From assembly GCA_028551475.1 (NCBI GenBank), contig CM052360.1, positions 25,490,682-25,554,681 on the forward strand: a stretch of 64,000 nt of DNA, in the 5' to 3' direction. The first letter of the stretch is position 1, and every line of letters starts with the position of its first letter. The position numbers and the translations under genes were made by a program. Positions 48,264-60,289 of the stretch are shown here, in pieces. Source of the DNA: Casuarina equisetifolia (taxonomy: Eukaryota; Streptophyta; Magnoliopsida; Fagales; Casuarinaceae). The notes under the pieces are model-generated. The model worked only from the letters and a program-made list of their open reading frames with translations. It was not told the DNA's origin and did not search any database.

Positions 48264-48654
48264 TGAAAGAAAACGGAAACCCTAAACGATGACCGAAATT
48301 GTGAGATTTCGGTGAAGACAAGATGGAGGCAAAAACCTAGGTATTTTTTATTGATGATTTTCCCGATACCATTTACAATGTTTACAAGAAATTATATAAT
48401 CGTATACAGAATTTACAAACAGAAAATATGCACAATCTAATCTTTGAATATGGTAAGAAATCCAGTGATGGCGACGATGAGAAATTCAAGCGACAGTGAG
48501 GGAGGTGATCACAATAGCAATTGGATCACTAAGCGGGTCGGTCGAGTTATGGATTAGCAGCTGGGTCAAGGCTGACATGGTAGAGCGACTGACGTGGCTG
48601 CGAAAGTTGCAGGTGGCTACTGGTGAGGCGATGACGTGGCAAGGGCTTTTAACA
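48264..48654 (-). repeat. 3' LTR of copia 2 (left end)
   Basis: 391 bp, + strand reading TGAAAGAAAACGG..CTTTTAACA; partner at 53021-53411. The polyprotein's last codons run into it, ending at 48617. Confidence 0.95.
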
Positions 48655-51600
48655 TCCCCCCGCAAGCTGAAGGGGCAGATTGCATAGTCAGCTTGGAGTG
48701 TAGAAGGCGGAAGCGAGCCGAGGAGAGGCCTTTAGTGAAAATGTTAGCAGGTTGATCTACAGAGGAGATGAACTGTAAGTAAAGTTGACCACGAGTTAGG
48801 TGTTCACGGACAAAGCAGAAGTCAATCTCAATATGCTTGGTGCAAGCATGAAATACTGAATTGGTCGTCAAGTAGAGAGCAGAGAGATTGTCATACCACA
48901 GGGTCGGTGGGTGGGGAGGTAAGGCACGGAGATCTCTGAAGAGGTAATCAATCCACATAAGTTTGGCAGTGGTATCAGCAAGAGACTTGTATTCAGCCTC
49001 AGTATTGGAGCGAGCAATAGTGTGTTGTTTGCGGGAGCTCCAGGAGATAAGGTTGCAGCCCAAGAAAATGCAAAAGCTGCTAACGGAGCAACACTCATCA
49101 TGGTCACCAGCCCAACCAGCATCAGAAAAGGCATGAAGCGACGTGGAGGGACTGCGAGTGAGACGAAAACCAAGGTGCGAGGTGTCAACCAAGTAGCCCT
49201 CAATGTGTTTGACTGCTTGCTAGTGCTCTGTGGTGGGGCGGTGAAGAAATTGGCAAGTAATGTTGACAGTATAGGCAATGTCGGGGCAGGTGAGAGTGAG
49301 ATACTGAAGAGCTCCAACGATGCTTCGGTAGAGAGCAGTCATGAGTGAACTTGGCTTGATGAAGAAGAATACCATCGCTGGTGGGCTGGACCTTAACGCC
49401 TAGAAAGTAGTGAATAGGGCCAAGATCCTTAAGAGTAAACTCCTGCTAAAGTACCTGTAAGAAAGCAACAATGGGGGCCTGGGGAGAGGCGGTCAGGATA
49501 ATATCATCCACATAGATTAAAAGAATGATGCTGTACCGGGAAGTGTGGCGAGTGAACAAGGAAGTGTTGGCTGCAAAGATAACAAAATTGATGGAGAGGA
49601 GAAACGATCTCAGCTACTGATACCAGGCACAGGGAGCTTACTTAAGTCGATAGAGTGAATGGTAAAGGTGACAAACATGATTAGGTTAAGAAGGATCAAT
49701 AAAGCCCAAAGGTTGCTCCATATAGACCACTTCACTGAGGTGTCCATGTAGAAAGGCATTGGAGACATCCAACTGGCGAATGGTCCAGCCATGAGAGTAG
49801 GCAAGGGAAAGAACTGTGCGGATAGTAACAGGCTTGGCAACCAGGCTGAAAGTCTCGGTGAAGTCAAAGCTCTCTTGCTGATGAAAGCCTTTAGCCACGA
49901 GGTGTGCCTTGTAGTGCTCCAGGGATCCATTGGACCGAAGCTTGATCTTAAAAATCCATTTGCAACCAATGAGGCAAGCATCTAGTGGAAGAGGAACAAG
50001 AACCCATGTGCCATTGCGAGTAAGGGCAGTGTACTCAGTAGCCATGGCTTCCTGCCAGTGAGGATCTCGAATGGCCTGGGTGAAGCAAGTAGGTTCAGGG
50101 TAGGGATGAGTGGAGGCAGTAAGGGCATAGGTGTGATTGCGAGTAAGGGTGCGACGAGTAATGGTACCGTCCTTAAGGCAAGTGGTGGGGCAGGGAGCTA
50201 GGGTGGGAGGAGGGGAGGGGAGGGGGAGGGAGGAGGAGAAGGAAGGGAAGGAGGGGAAGGAAGGTGTCTGAGGTAGGGGCATAAGTGTCTATTGTAGGGG
50301 AGGGAGAGGCTGGGTTAGGAGGTGGTATCGGAATGGGGACAGGAACCATAGTCAGGGTTATGGAGGGGAAGAAGGAGAAGGGGGCGGGTGTAGGGAAATA
50401 CCTCCTCATGAAAGATAGCATTTGCAACAATGAAAATGCAGTGGGTCTAGGGGTTGTAGCGACGGTAGCCTCGATAGCCAAAAGGGTAGCCAAGGAGAAT
50501 GCAAGCCTGAGAGCGCGGGGCAAGCTTGTGGGAGCATAGGGTTGAAGGTATGGGAAGACAACATACCTAAATACCCTTAGTGAGGAAAGATCAAGAGATT
50601 GGTGAAACAACACTTGCCAAGGAGAGTGATGGCCAAGGAGCGGGGTCGGGAGACGATTGATTAGGAACACAACTGTCTCAAAAGCAAAGTCCTAAAAGTG
50701 AGGCGGAACAAAGGCCTAAGTAAGAAGTGTAAGACCCATCTCGACAATGTGGCGATGCTTGCGTTCAGCGGTACCATTTTGGAAGAGAGAATAAGGACAC
50801 GAGAGGCGTTGTTGAATACCAAATTGCTGCAAGTAGGCCTAGAAGGCTGAGGAGAGAAACTTAGGAGCACCATCACATTGAATAGCCTACAAATGGGAAT
50901 GAAGTTGATTTTCGGCAAATTTGTGAAAGGTAGAAAAATGGTGAGAAATTAAGAGCAAGAGTGAAAAGTGTATAACCAAATAAAGCGAGAGAAATCATCA
51001 ACGAAACACACATAATATTTATTGTCACTAAAGGAGTCAATAGGGGCAGGACCTCATACATCAAAATGGACTAATTGCAAAGGAAATGATGACTTAGATG
51101 GGGAAGGAGTGGGGGGGGTGGTGGCTTTTGCTAAGAGCACATGCCGTACATGGTGGGGAGGGGGGAGGTGTACTTTATTGAGGACGCTTTTAAAAATGGA
51201 AGTAAGATAGCAAACGACGGATGACCAAGGCGACAGTGCCACAAGGAGAGACTATTGGGGCTGGGGACTGCAAATGCATGGAGAGAGGAGGAAACTCCTA
51301 AGGGGGCCACACGATAAAGGCCACGATCAAGGGTGCCATGGAGAAGGACCTGTCCAGTGTGAAATGACACAACCCAAAAATGAGTAGAGGAAAACAAGAA
51401 AGAACAGTGGTTATCAAAGGCAAATTGAGAGACAGAAAGAAGATTTTTAGTAATGGAAGGAACAACTAAGACACGGGATAAAATAAAAGGAGTATGAAGG
51501 GTACCTGTATGGGTGATGGGAAGGGAGACATCATCACCCACGGTGAGTTGTTAGGAGCTGGTGTAAGGGATCACATAAGAGAGACCAGTAGTCGAATAGA

Positions 51601-52976
51601 TGACATGATGGGAGGCATCGGAATTAGGGAGCCAAGAGGTGAGGTCAAAGGCCGAAGGGGGGAAGTTGGAGGGCCATAGTGGGAGATTGGTAGGGGGGAG
51701 GGGAGAAAAATGAGTTGAGGGAAAGGATTGGGTGGAGTAGGGTGCATGGTAACTATAGTGGGCGTGTGAGGAGGGCGAGGATCTAGTAGGGGAAGGTGTA
51801 AGAGAGTTATAGTGGGGAGGCAGCGCAGGCAAGAATTAAGTGAGGTAGGGTGCAGGATAAGGATAATGAGGACTCAAAGGAGGCAGGGATCTAGTGGGGT
51901 ACGGTGCAAGGTAAGTTACATGGGCATGCAGATAATTATAGGTTTGGGTGGGCGGGTTGCGGGGTAGGTTGAATTGCGGGTTGAAGCGCTCCGGGCAGTT
52001 GCTAACGTGGTGCCCAGCCCACTTACAAAGCCCATAGAACAGCCCATTTCGGTGCTAAAATGCTATTATTAGGATGGGTGGGCTAGGACTGGGTTTGGGG
52101 TGTGGGGAATAGCCCATTGTGTGTGGACTGGGCTAAGGGAAATTGGGTTAGGCCTTGCAGAGGGGGAGAGCATGGATTGGGTTTCGGGTGGGAGAATAGT
52201 GGGTTAGGTGCAGGTTGACCCCAGAAGGTACCTGGGTAACCCATGAATGCCGCTAGGGAGATAACGGCCACCCCACGGCCGCAAAGACGGCCTTCCTGGG
52301 AGAGAATCAAGTTGTGAATCGCTTCACGGGTAAGGGGAGCATTTTCATTTTGAACGGAAACGCAGGTGGCAAGGGTGTCATATTCGTCTCCAAGATCGTG
52401 AAAAACTTGGCCGGTGTACTCATTGTCGTCAATCTTGACGCTGATGGCAGCCAATTGGTCGAGGAGGGACTTAACTTCGTGGAGAAATTCAGTCACCGTT
52501 CTCGAGCCCTTGGTGATGGTATGTAATTGGAAACGGAGGGAGAAGGCACAGGAGGAGGATTGAGCCGCATAAGATTTCTTGAGGAAATCCCAAGCGGCGG
52601 TAGATGAGCAGAGATCTGAGAGCTGTGTCACCACCATGTTGGTGAAGGTCGCAAGGATCCAACTTAGCGCCGTTTAGTCCCTGATTAACCAATCGGCATA
52701 GGCTGGATTTGGGCTCTTGGAACCCATCAAGGACAAGAGGGATTGAGGTGGGGCGATTTCTATGCCTTCGAGAATGGGGAGGAGACGGTGGAAAAGGAGA
52801 AAGGGGAGGAGTTGGGTGCGCCAGACAATAAAATTGGAGACGTCAAAGTGCTCCTAAAGGGAGGGGGAGGGGGTAGCGAGGTGGGAGGAGGTGTTTGAGG
52901 TTGTGGGTAGAACCGGGAGATCAGGAATGAGGGAAGGGTTTCGGGAGTCATTGATGAGGGTTTGAGAGGTTGACAT
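48617..52976 (-). pseudogene. Copia 2 gag-pol polyprotein, decayed
   Basis: Start MSTSQTLINDS at 52976. Gag keeps the UBN2-like core (52640-52260: LRFQLHTITKG, FLHEVKSLLDQL, YDTLATCV, LILSQEGRL) that copia 1 has lost. The protease motif reads NSDASHH near 51610, with Asn for the catalytic Asp. GAG-pre-integrase has HGTLDRGLYRV; integrase keeps HFDV and FQNGTAERKHRH with its Glu. Reverse transcriptase (50282-49600) has WKIFKIKL-type, [10 protein letters not shown] and YVDD (49503-49514). RNase H ends QPANIFTKGLSSARF. A proline-rich spacer lies at 50173-50500. Several stops and shifts break the frame. Confidence 0.9.
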
Positions 52977-53020
52977 GGAGAGGATCGGTGTAGGGCATGG
53001 GCCGGTGGCTTTGGATACCA

Positions 53021-53411
53021 TGAAAGAAAACAAAAACCTTAAACGATGACCGGAATTGTGAGATTCTAGTGAAGACACAATGGAGGTGAAAACCTGGGTA
53101 TTTTCGATTGATGATTTTCCCGATACTGTTTACAATGTTTACAAGAAATTATATAATCAGATACAGAATTTACAAATGGAAAATATGCATAATCTAATCT
53201 CTGAATATGGTAAGAAATCCAGTGACGGTGACGACGAGAAATTCGGGCGACAGTGAGGGAGGTGATCGCGATAGTAATAAGATCCCTAAGCAGGTCGGTC
53301 GGGTTATGAATCAGCAGCCGGCTCAAGGCTGACGTGGTAGAGCAATTGATGTGGCTACAGAAGCTGCAGGTCGCTGCTGGCGAGGCAGTGACATGGCAAG
53401 GGCCTTTAACA
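53021..53411 (-). repeat. 5' LTR of copia 2 (right end)
   Basis: 391 bp, + strand reading TGAAAGAAAACAA..CCTTTAACA, immediately adjoining the tRNA-Met primer site on its inner side and CTCAG on its outer side. Confidence 0.95.
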
Positions 53412-54234
53412 CTCAGTATCTGTGCTAAGGTTGGGGATCCTTCCATCTTGATCATCAACTCCCTCTCCTACTCTTCCTCTCTTATACCACTATTTGCTCC
53501 CTCAAAACCCGTTTCCCTTCCCTCTTCCTTACCATGCAAGTCTTTGTAAAATAACTCCGATGAGCCGCCCTCATTGTCACTGCCTTTGCCACTGCCGCCG
53601 CCTCCACCACGGCTTAGTGCGATAAGTTGCCATTACCTTGAATCTTCTTTTCTTCGGGGCTCGGGGGGAGCTTTCATGAAGTTTCATGCTTTGGAACATT
53701 CGCATTTGGCTTCAGAGAGTACACTTCTCTGACCAAAAGCCTCTCGCTGACGATGGCGATGGCTTTTCTGAGGGAGTGTAAGGGATAGGAAGGGTCAACA
53801 TTGGAGCTATACATCTACGGTTGCTTTTCAGGAAAAGAAGGGGGTTCCGTCGCTCAAGCGATTTGATTTCTATGGACTTTGGAAACCAGCGTTTTTTAAA
53901 TGCCTTTAGGAACGTAAAAGAGGATTCCTTTGGATGACCATATAATGAAAAACATATGTAGCAGAATCATTAGAGAATCAAGCAAAAAGGAATATTAGTG
54001 ACGGATATAGCTGAGTATGATGTTACAAGCAACTCAAACCAACTACCTTCTTTTTTTTTTTTTTTTACACATATCCAACTCATATATTTAAAGTATTCTC
54101 ATATCTAAGTAACATTACTCTCAGTTGAGCTAGATATTTGTTGACAAATTCCAAATATTTGATTATAAAAAGTTTATCACCAACACAACACTTATATTTT
54201 CCAATTATTTCCATAACATGTTCAAAGGTTTTGT
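53412..54234. other. Interval right of copia 2
   Basis: Contains the right part of the interrupted Ser-rich frame (to 53550), then GC-rich sequence with CCGCCGCC runs (53560-53620). The stretch 53860-53930 ('ttttttaaatgcctttaggaacgtaaaag', shortened) matches sequence just before the gag-like domain in copies 1 and 4. No intact gene. Confidence 0.4.
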
Positions 54235-54420
54235 TAAAATTTAAAAAGTTGATAATGTTCTTAATTATTAGTTTGAACTTAAGTGACTCCCATTTTACTC
54301 ATTTTTTTTCAATAGAATATCAAAGTCAAAAGTACCTAGAGTTTACATGGTTAGAAAGCATGATAAAGATGAAGATGAATATTTTTTAGGGCGTATGATT
54401 CTTAGCGACCAGCAAGCATA
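54235..54420 (+). pseudogene. Gag-like family tail-exon fragment, copy 6
   Basis: 'aaaaagttgataatgttctta' and the T-rich tract ending in AG match the pre-tail intron of copy 4 (19195-19290). The following exon begins EYQSQKYLEF, like EYQRQNYL of copy 1, and continues with an acidic HDKDEDEYFLG-type peptide in a shifted frame. The gag domain is absent. Confidence 0.5.
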
Positions 54421-54785
54421 TGGTCGAACAATATTTGAACAGCTTAGAAAAAAAACTAAGTGTCCTTGGCAAATTAGAGTAGATCCATGAACACTTCAAA
54501 TGAAGAAAATTTTTTTTCATTTTTAATTATAAATTCGGAGTATCCAAATTATTGATGCCTTTTGGATCTTATCTTCTTTCATTTTGTTTGTTTGTTTAAA
54601 CGAGCAGTGCTATTAAGCCACAGAAAATAGCCACCAGTGATGTCACGACCACGCATTTGACCGACACCTAACAAGAATATCCGTTCCTGCGGAATAACAA
54701 TGGTAATGGAGTAAAGGACTTTTGCACTGATCCAGTAAAATTACAAGAATAAAGCTTATAGTATGCAATAGAAAGGTTTTAAAGA

Positions 54786-54915
54786 CTTTTTATTTTTATT
54801 TTTATAAATATGTGAATTTATTTATTAAAGAATAAAAGAATACAAAAATTTAAAGACATACTCTAATATTACAATTCATTTAAGCGAAATTGAATTTAAA
54901 ATCTTTCAATTGTGA
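54786..54915. repeat. ~130-bp AT-rich dispersed repeat
   Basis: Matches 59961-60083 ('tttttat.aatatgt.aatttatt.gttaaa' and following). The second copy is inserted in a tandem array, which defines its ends approximately. Confidence 0.6.
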
Positions 54916-56679
54916 CACAATAAAGCATTTACTTGAAAGTGTAAAAGTTTTTTATATTATCTTAGAACTAAAGACAAGTACATAAATAATATTTTTTCTT
55001 ATTTGCTTAGACAAATACAAAGAACCCATGCTTTTTGCAGGAAGTGTCCCTAAGCAAGCCAATTCGCATGTTTTTGAGTTCTATACTAAATCCAAATCCT
55101 CCTGATTTCTTAGAGTAAATCTATCTAAACTTCAGTTATTCAAATTAATTAATAACAATAATAATTTTGGATTCTTCGTGGCTGTTGAAAAGACTTTTCA
55201 ACATTGTAGTTATGTGATACTGATCTGGCCACCTGGTCTGACTGGCTCTGGATGATATTGCAAACCCAGACACGGAGATTAGCCTAATTCTGTCTCTTCT
55301 TTTATAATTTTATGTGCAATTTGCTAATTCTTCTTACCACTTCAAATGAATGAAGATAAGATAATACCAGCCAATGACTAGCCTACAAATTTAGCCCTGA
55401 AATTCTTACATAGACAACAAAAAGAATCAGTTATTGTAAAGAAGACGTGGAAATGCTTATTGTTTACGCCGTGGAAAGCAGACAACTTAAAATACTGCTT
55501 AGTCTACGGAACCCTAGACGGGTTAACCTGGAGCCGCCCACACCAACTGAGCTGTTGGCGTTGTACCAGCCTATTTTTACTTTGTTAAAAAATGGGCAGA
55601 AGGTTGTTTACTTACGTTATCATAAAGTCTATTGAAAGTTCAATCTAAATGTTAAAATATCACCTTTCATTACCATAAGGTTTTAAAGTGGATATAAGTT
55701 TATTAAAAAGTTCATTTGAAATCCAATAAAAATGTAAAAGGACACAATCTCTCGTCGCCTTAAGGTTTTGAGATGAATATAAATTTTTTAACATATTATC
55801 ATAATTTAGTTTCTTCCTTAATATCTCTATGAGCAATACTCAAGTTATGAGCCCATATTTATATGACAACACATGTAGTTGTTTTTAAATCTAAAACCCA
55901 TGTGATGAAAAGACATGTTAAATACATAATATGAAGTTATTGTCTTACATTATTAAGGAGGTCATTAGAAACCTCATTTGAATATGAAAAGATGCCAACT
56001 TTCATTATCTTAAATTTTTGAAATGAATATGTGTTTATGAAGACTACTGTTCATTTGATTTCTCCATATATTTGGATGTCCTCGCAGTTTTGGAGCTTGA
56101 GTCTGCACATCAAGTAATATGCCGTCAAAATCATTCTTATCGGGCATTAAATGCTGCCAAATCAACCGTTGTTATAATAAAATTGAAAATGTAAGTGTAC
56201 TTTGTCTAACATCCCCAATCTCTTACTAATATTTTTAGATTACACATATAAGAGGACATATATGTTTCTTAGTACTCAAGGATGATAACTACGGCAAGGC
56301 AAGGCCTGTATTAAATATTCAAGTCAAAGGAACATCTACATAACAAAAGAAAAGAAAATGAACAAATATTTAAGGGAAAAAAAGAGGAAGGGATTAGACA
56401 AACCAAGATAATAAAAGAGCATGCGTGTACAAAAGAAAATAAAGGAAAAGATTAAGAAGAAAGAAGGAAAGAAAGAAAAAGTGTGAGGATGATAGTTTAT
56501 TTATTCTCTCTCCCTCATTATGTTCCTTGGTTCATTCTTAACTACCATTATGTTTGTAGTGCTATTTAGCAAGTACTTCAAGATTTTGTCAAATTTAAAC
56601 CAGTTGATAATGTGTACAGTATTTGTTTTGATGAGGTAAATCAATTAAACTATTTCCCTTCAATAAGTTGAAAGACGAG
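54916..56679. other. Interval without a recognised gene
   Basis: One 62-codon frame at 55447-55635 (MEMLIVYAVESRQLKILLSL) has no recognised motif. 55640-56050 contains loosely repeated 'aaggttttaa/gatgaatata' phrases. 56390-56480 resembles 27560-27620. 56560-56640 holds the 'agttgataatgtgtacagt' piece of the gag-like family intron. Nothing more can be supported. Confidence 0.4.
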
Positions 56680-58470
56680 AAGTTGAGTTTTCAATGCTCT
56701 GCTACTATTCATTTCATGTTTGTTCCATCAATATCAGCGTTGGTTTAGTGGTTAGCAAATCTACTGCATGTTTTGTTCCATAGGTGTGAGCGCTGGTTTA
56801 AGCCCTTCGATAGATTGCTTGTTGCTTCCAATGATCATGATATTATATATATTAGTAATGCAATGAAGGACGCTCCCCCGTATTCAATCAAAAGCAAGTA
56901 GTCATGTTTGAAGCCCACTTGCGTCAACGCTGAAGTTAACTTGATTTTCCACTGGCAGACCGCTTTTTTTAAAGCTAGAGAGTTATTTTTAATTCCTTTT
57001 GTGTTGTTCCATACTTGGATATGAATGATTTCAAAATTTCTGGTTATATCTGTTATACTGAAGTAAAATGGGTTGCATGTGGAGTAAACATTGAGCAATG
57101 ACCACAGCGCTTCTGTTGGGCCATTTTCATATACTTGTTCCATAGTGCGTAGTCGTCCATTCCGACAAGGGGCTGAGTAACGAGGCAGACATTCGAATTT
57201 TGTAAAAGGGAAATGAAAAAATCTTGACGGGGTACTTTTGCACAGTGACACCAAAAAATATCAGAGGCTTGTCATTTTTAGATGGGAATTCTAGAATTGG
57301 GGTGGTTGGCAGTTGTCACGCATTGAAGAGAGGTATGGTTTTTCCAAAAAATTAATGACGAGTGGTTGGCGTGCATTAAAGACTGTTTAATATTTTTGAT
57401 AAATGATGAGCGAGGTTGTTGAAGAATTAAACGCAACGTTTTTTTTATGGTGAAAAACAGATAGTGCAATTATGTGGGTTCAGCGTTTGGTGGATAATGT
57501 GGGGGAGAATTAATACCGACACAAAAATCCAGGTAAAAGTCGTTTGAAAGATGGTTAGGATGTTTGAACCAAACACTTGGCTTGCTTCTAAAAAATTGGT
57601 TTGCGTGTTATTCGGAGGATTTCTCCCGTTTTGGTATACGGAGCCTGTTTTGGAATGTTCTTAGATATATCGTTCTGTTAAACGAATGTTATTATGATAA
57701 TTAATAAAGGTTACGATTTGAATATTTAACTTTATGCTGTTGAGATATGATTGTGTGTATTCAATTAAATGTGAATGTGTCCGTCAATTGTAAGAGTTAG
57801 TTTTTAAAGTGAAAATTTATTTCTTCACATAGTATCAAAATCTAAATTCTTTTTTAACAATTCTTGTATGAGTGAATAAGTTTAGTCTATATATATAGTC
57901 ATAGTAAAATAGTTTATATTGAACTATTACAATAAGGAATATATTACATTATAAATGTTCAATCCTATGTTACTAAGATATGTATATACTTCATTGAATA
58001 TGTATGTGTCTAATTAAAAATATTTTTTCACTTTAAAAATCAATCTTTAGATAGAAATGAGCTTTTGAAACCATTTTTACAACTTCTTCAAAACTTTTTT
58101 TTTTTAATCAATCACCCAAACTTACTTACAGCTTGTTTACGATCCTTCATGCACCAATCTAGATATTCCTTCCAAGCAACTTACGTGTGCTTATGGTGGT
58201 CCAGAAAGACCGTATCCCATCATATACCGTTTCTCCATACCCCAGTACACAGAAGACGAAAACAAGTATGATCAAGCGTCGCGCTATCAAAATCAGCAAG
58301 AATCATCAATAAATCGCATTCAAGTGGCAAGTGTTCCGCGCCTACCATGATAATAAATAATTCAACCTACCATCTAGCCAACCTAATTACCAAGCTTAGT
58401 ACTTATTCAGATAAGTCCGACGTCTGCCATGGCATCTTCGCCAAAAACACTTCCACATATGCTTTGAATG
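56680..58470. repeat. Dispersed ~1.9-kb segment, copy 2
   Basis: Partner of 183-2110 without the 168-bp insertion. Its 58130-58350 part is more intact: after an acceptor-like ttacttacag the + frame reads LVYDPSCTNLDIPSKQLTCA, GGPERPYPIIYRFSIPQY, TEDENKYDQASRYQNQQESS and stops. That is 73 open codons with a protein-like composition, but I do not recognise the family. On the minus strand the MADIRAYLN-type exon end overlaps at 58396-58470. Confidence 0.65.
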
Positions 58471-58789
58471 TACTTTTGGCTGGCTTGGTGGAAGTACAGC
58501 GATAAGAGTGACCGATGTTAAGGACCCCACCCATGAAAGTCTAGCTTGAAGTCTTTAGAAAACAGTGTGCTCGCATCCTAGAAATCGTGCTCATTGAAGC
58601 CGTCTAGAAGTTAATTTTTCTTTCTCCTCCTGAAGCTTTTGCTTTCCTTTACTAAGGCTTGGCGACTTTAACGTTTAGACAATTTCTTCTCTTCCCGTGG
58701 ATCTTTATATAGTTTCTCTTGTTCTTTTTATTCTATATTAACTGTATTATTCAATAGCAACTTACGTGGGGTTGGGTTTTATACAAAGG

Positions 58790-59045
58790 CACTGAAAATA
58801 TCAGACACTTGTCGATTTTAGATGGGAATTCACGAAGCCGGGAAGTTGGCAGTTGATACGCATTGAAGAGAGGTATAGCTTTTTCACAAACTTAATGAGG
58901 TAGTGGTTGGCGTGCATTAAAACCCATTTTGATATTTTTGAAAAATGATGAGTGAGTTTGGTGAGGAATTAAACACAACTCTGTTTATGATGAAAAAAAG
59001 AGACTGCAATTATGTTGATTCAGATTTGGTAGATAATGTGGCAAA
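58790..59045. repeat. Partial third copy of the dispersed segment
   Basis: Matches 915-1170 and 57240-57500 ('gattttagatgggaattc', 'gttggcagttg', 'gaatgatgag', each shortened). No frame is conserved among the three copies. Confidence 0.65.
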
Positions 59046-59140
59046 TGTAATGAAACTCCTGGTTGCATACTCTGATCCGTATTATAAAGAAAGGCGGGTC
59101 TTAACTTTAAGTGTGAACTAATTTTCATGTGAAAATAGAA

Positions 59141-59142
<2 letters not shown>

Positions 59143-59182
<40 letters not shown>
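59143..59182. repeat. (AT)n microsatellite, about 20 units
   Basis: Uninterrupted alternating AT for about 40 bp. Confidence 0.95.
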
Positions 59183-59186
<4 letters not shown>

Positions 59187-59639
59187 GTTAAATATAACAG
59201 ACTTGATGAAATCCGTTCGGCACCAGGTCGATGAACTAAATTAGTCTTTTAACGAGGATCACTCTAACGAGAGAACTTCTAGAGAGAACACAAGGAAAAT
59301 TATAAAATATGATGAGAGAGCTTGAGTATTTGAGTGAAGAGAAACGGGGTTGGGAGGTTTTTTTTTTTTTTTTTTAATAACAACGAGGTTGGGCATAGTA
59401 ACCATAACTTAAATAAATATAAGAGCAAGGTATAAGTCTAATCCTTAGAAAAGACAAAAATGCTATACATATCAAACTATCATAAAACTTGCAATGAAAG
59501 CATGAAATACATTAGACAACATATTCGCTTAATTCTATGGTGGTCTATAGTTACCTAGATCGGAAAGTTCCCTTTATATAAGTGTGAGCCTTCTCTCAAG
59601 GTTTCAACGCAGCATCGGTTACACATTTATGATGGCTTC

Positions 59640-60289
59640 TTTGTCCATGTTTTTGTTTACTTTATTTGATTATGTTTTTTATTTTTTTAGGACTCCATGA
59701 ACATGGTGATCAAATTAGATAATAATGTCTAAAAATTTTGGCATTAATTTTCCCTTCAGTGTCCATTATCTTTAAGTCCTTGTTTCTTATTTTTTTGGGA
59801 TTCCATGAACATGGTGAGAACATTAGATTGTGCCTAAAATTTTTGGCTATAATTGTCCTTTGAAGTGTTAATTAGCTTTTAAGTCTTTGTTTTTTTATTT
59901 TTATTTTTTTGGGACTCCATGAACATGGTGGGTACGTTAGATAATGTCTAAAGTTTTGGCATATAGTTTATTTTTATGAATATGTAAATTTATTCGTTAA
60001 AAATAAGAAAATATAAAAATTTAGGAGCATATCCATATATTATAATTCATCTAAGAGAAAATCAAATTTATAATCATTCAACTATGTTACAACTTTTGGC
60101 AACAATTATCACTTCAAAATGTCCATTATCTTTAAGTCCTTGTTTTTTTTTCTTTTCTGGGACTTCATGAACATGTGAGTATATTTGATAATGTCTGAAC
60201 TTTTGGCAATAATTCTCACTCTAGAATGTCTATTATTTTTTAATGCTTTGTTTTTTTTTTTATGTTTTTTGGGACTACATGAACATAGT
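59640..60289. repeat. Tandem repeat, ~110-bp period, five copies
   Basis: The marker 'ccatgaacatgg' (or close form) lies at 59695, 59803, 59917, 60165 and 60277, spaced 108, 114, 248 and 112 bp. The long gap is explained by the ~123-bp insert at 59961-60083. Each unit has 'ttaga.aatgtctaaa.ttttggca' and 'tttaagtc.ttgtttttt'. The gypsy LTR at 60290 interrupts the fifth unit. Confidence 0.8.

Larger units (their letters stand above)
48264..53411 (-). mobile_element. Ty1/copia LTR retrotransposon 2
   Basis: 5148-bp element on the minus strand with target duplication CTCAG at 48259-48263 and 53412-53416. The LTRs are both 391 bp. The primer site TGGTATCCAAAGCC (minus strand, ending at 53020) fits tRNA-Met. 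A GCGGGGGGA polypurine tract lies against the other LTR (48655-48663). Domain order is copia-type, and the polyprotein is close to copia 1 (same Ale/Retrofit-like features). My hand comparison of the two LTRs shows roughly 45-50 differences, so the insertion is old. Confidence 0.95.

Noticed and set aside
49022..49348. 108-codon + strand ORF
   Set aside because: Antisense to the RNase H domain of copia 2.
55447..55635. 62-codon ORF as a gene
   Set aside because: No motif, no splice context and no second copy; kept only as a remark.
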